Source of the DNA: Pyramidobacter sp.
Lineage (GTDB): Bacteria; Synergistota; Synergistia; Synergistales; Dethiosulfovibrionaceae
NCBI GenBank assembly: GCA_017940445.1
Contig: JAGAYQ010000316.1
Span: forward strand, 1-7,385
Length of the DNA: 7,385 nucleotides
Direction of reading: 5' to 3'
In this document: one piece after another, positions 5,865 through 7,385 of the stretch
Numbering within the stretch: position 1 is the stretch's first letter
Layout: each line of letters begins with the position of its first letter
Made by a program: the position numbers and the translations under genes
The notes under the pieces: generated by a model
What the model was told of the DNA's origin: nothing
The model's database searches: none
The model's input: only the letters and a program-made list of their open reading frames with translations

Positions 5865-6673
5865 AAGATTATCTCCTTTCCGAAAAACTGCCGCTGTTCT
5901 GGTGCGCCGGCTGCGGCAACGGCGTCGTGCTCCAGTCCATCCTGCGCGAGATCGACCGCCGCGGCTGGACGAAGCAGGAGACCGTGATCGCCACCGGCAT
6001 CGGCTGCTGGGGCAAGGCTGACGACTACGTCACCACCAACTCGTTCCACGGCACTCACGGCCGTGCTCTGGCCTTCTCGACAGGCATCAAGCTGGCCAAT
6101 CCCAGCCTGCACGTCGTCACGCTGATGGGCGACGGCGACGGCATCACTATCGGCGGCAACCACCTGATCCACGCCGCGCGGCGCAATCTGGGCGTCACCG
6201 CGATCATGGTCAACAACCTCAACTACGGCATGACCGGCGGCCAGTATTCCGGCACCACGCCCAAGCATTCGCTGACGAAGACGTCTGTGTACGGCCACAT
6301 CGAAAACGGCTTCGACGTCTGCGCCGTCGTCAAAGCGGCCGGAGCCAACTTCGTTGCCCGAGCCAATACCCTTGACGTGATCGAACTGAACCGGCTCATC
6401 GGCATGGCGCTCGACCATCACGGATTCTCGTTCGTCGAAGTCATCTCGCCGTGCCCCACGCACTTTGGCCGCAACAACAAAATGGCAAGTCCTGCCAAGC
6501 TGCTGCAGTGGATCAAAGACCGCTGCATCCCCGCTGCCAGGGCGAAGGACATGAGCGAAGACGAGCTGAACGGCAAGTTCGTCACCGGCGTGCTCGCCGA
6601 CCGCAGCCGCGAGGATTATTCGACAGCCTATCAGCGTATCATCGACCGTTTGCAGAAGGAGGCGTCAGAATGA
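5858..6673 (+). CDS. korB: 2-oxoacid:ferredoxin oxidoreductase, beta (TPP-binding) subunit
   Basis: A 271-residue protein, as expected for KorB/OorB (about 273). It binds thiamine diphosphate and Mg through the motif GDGDGITIGGNH (91-102) to VNNLNYGMTGGQ (118-129). A catalytic [4Fe-4S] cluster is implied by four cysteines, Cys16 and Cys19 (WCAGCGN), Cys50 (GIGCWGK) and Cys199 (SPCPTHFG), whose spacing follows that of archaeal 2-oxoacid oxidoreductase beta subunits. HGTHGRALAFSTGIKLANP (64-82) is the usual block before the TPP site. The first cluster motif reads CAGCGN where many relatives have CPGCGH. The start ATG at 5858 has GAGGAGG (5841-5847) ten bases upstream and overlaps the end of korA. 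Its stop overlaps the start of korC (ATGA). Confidence 0.92.
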   Translation: MLEDYLLSEKLPLFWCAGCGNGVVLQSILREIDRRGWTKQETVIATGIGCWGKADDYVTTNSFHGTHGRALAFSTGIKLANPSLHVVTLMGDGDGITIGGNHLIHAARRNLGVTAIMVNNLNYGMTGGQYSGTTPKHSLTKTSVYGHIENGFDVCAVVKAAGANFVARANTLDVIELNRLIGMALDHHGFSFVEVISPCPTHFGRNNKMASPAKLLQWIKDRCIPAARAKDMSEDELNGKFVTGVLADRSREDYSTAYQRIIDRLQKEASE

Positions 6674-7233
6674 GCGTCCAGAAAGAGATCACAATCAGCG
6701 GCGTCGGCGGACAGGGACTGATCCTCTGCGGCACGCTGCTCGCTCAGGCAGCCGTCTGCCACGACGGCAAGCGCGCTACGCTCTCGTCCGAATACGGCGT
6801 CGAGACTCGCGGCACCTTCGCCAAATCCGACGTCATCGTCAGCGACAGCGAGATCTATTTCCCCGAGGCGACCGAGCCCGACGTGGTCGTGTGCCTGCAT
6901 CAGATCGCCTACGAGCGCTATACCGGCACAGTGCCGGCAAAAACGCTTCTCATTTATGACGCCGATCAGGTCAAGCCCAGGCCCGAAAACGCCGCTCACG
7001 AGGCAGGGCTGAGCATCCTCAGCGCCGCGCGTGAGCTGGGGAACACGGCGACGGCCAATATCATCACTCTCGGCATCATCGCCGGGATCACGGGGGCCAT
7101 CTCGTCCGAAGCTGCCCATTCGGCGCTCAGCGAACGGTTTGGCGCAAAAGGCGAAAAAGTCGTCGCGCTGAACGTGAAAGCCTTTGACCGGGGCGCTGCG
7201 CTTGGCAAAAAGCTGAGAACACAGTTTTGCTAA
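6670..7233 (+). CDS. korC: 2-oxoacid:ferredoxin oxidoreductase, gamma subunit
   Basis: A 187-residue protein, matching KorC/OorC (about 186). It starts EITISGVGGQGLILCGTLLAQAA, with the family's glycine-rich GGQG loop at 13-16, followed by an SSEYGVETRGTFAKSDVIVSD block (39-59) where relatives show a QSYGPEARGG-like sequence that helps hold CoA and the alpha subunit. A TANIITLGIIAG helix (128-139) is also typical. AAGGAGG (6656-6662) lies inside the end of korB, seven bases before the ATG, which overlaps the korB stop (ATGA) and implies coupled translation. It is the last gene of the operon; a hairpin terminator follows within 20 bases. The change from YGPEARGG to YGVETRGT is a variant of uncertain meaning. 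Confidence 0.9.
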   Translation: MSVQKEITISGVGGQGLILCGTLLAQAAVCHDGKRATLSSEYGVETRGTFAKSDVIVSDSEIYFPEATEPDVVVCLHQIAYERYTGTVPAKTLLIYDADQVKPRPENAAHEAGLSILSAARELGNTATANIITLGIIAGITGAISSEAAHSALSERFGAKGEKVVALNVKAFDRGAALGKKLRTQFC

Positions 7234-7252
7234 GCGGACTAGTGCTCAAAAT

Positions 7253-7297
7253 AATCCTGAGTGACGTTCTTTGAAGAACATCACTCAGGATTTTTTT
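7253..7297 (+). terminator. Rho-independent terminator of the gct-kor operon
   Basis: An 11-bp stem (ATCCTGAGTGA at 7254-7264 with its complement at 7281-7291) is extended by an inner GTTC/GAAC stem (7266-7269 with 7276-7279) across a C-A mismatch, and is followed by seven T residues (7291-7297). It lies 20 bases after the korC stop. On the other strand the stem is followed by ATTATTTTG, so it may also end the convergent minus-strand gene. Confidence 0.92.
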
Positions 7298-7321
7298 GTA
7301 CACTGTCAGAGTTTACGTTTG

Positions 7322-7385
7322 CTATTCAAAATGCGGCATGACGGTGAGCATGCCGATCTTCAGACCTGTGTAGATCGAGTCGATC
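7322..7385 (-). CDS. C-terminal tail of an unidentified minus-strand gene
   Basis: A minus-strand frame enters from the right edge and ends at TAG (7322-7324). The last residues read IDSIYTGLKIGMLTVMPHFE, with third-position GC preference like the neighbouring genes. The hydrophobic stretch GLKIGMLTVM could be the end of a membrane or enzyme protein, but 20 residues are too few to assign a family. Its convergent orientation and the nearby terminator support a real gene end. Confidence 0.45.
   Translation of the reverse strand, partial: IDSIYTGLKIGMLTVMPHFE

Noticed and set aside
1..7385. CRISPR array, tRNA, rRNA or transposase gene
   Set aside because: No regularly spaced repeats, no tRNA cloverleaf or rRNA-like segment and no transposase motifs were seen on either strand.

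Overview
The window reads as a piece of a high-GC anaerobic bacterial chromosome. It has strong AAGGAGG-type ribosome binding sites, tightly packed genes and a ferredoxin-linked 2-oxoacid metabolism. The gene content (a glutaconate-type CoA-transferase, a four-subunit 2-oxoacid:ferredoxin oxidoreductase and a TTT-type solute receptor) suits an amino-acid- or organic-acid-fermenting anaerobe. Synergistota (for example a Pyramidobacter-like organism) is my best guess, but this is an impression from protein character and not a proven placement; a Firmicutes/Negativicutes host is not excluded.

Layout. Bases 1-257 (minus) hold the N-terminus of a TctC/Bug-type periplasmic receptor with a signal peptide. 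Bases 258-506 are an AT-rich divergent regulatory region. It contains a well-formed promoter for the receptor, a LacI/cre-like palindrome over its -35 box, and the weaker start region of a LysR regulator (507-1439, plus). That regulator converges on a second LysR gene (1547-2446, minus). Between them lies a strong, probably bidirectional terminator framed by a 17-bp inverted repeat built of AT-rich heptamers. Upstream of the second LysR gene sits a 155-bp imperfect palindrome with 15-bp terminal inverted repeats and a possible 4-bp target duplication, which looks like a MITE. It is followed by two dyads placed as expected for a LysR-type regulator and by a promoter driving the main operon.

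The operon (2754-7233, plus) is gctA-gctB-korD-korA-korB-korC. It closes at a hairpin terminator (7253-7297), followed by the tail of an unidentified minus-strand gene.

How it may work together: KorDABC interconverts a 2-oxoacid plus CoA plus oxidised ferredoxin with an acyl-CoA, CO2 and reduced ferredoxin. GctAB moves CoA between acyl-CoA and a free carboxylic acid. In the catabolic direction this yields reduced ferredoxin and passes CoA to acetate or another acid. In the reverse direction it would activate an acid and reductively carboxylate it to a 2-oxoacid. LysR 2, divergent from the operon, is the likely regulator, and LysR 1 probably controls the divergent receptor gene. The substrate cannot be read from sequence.
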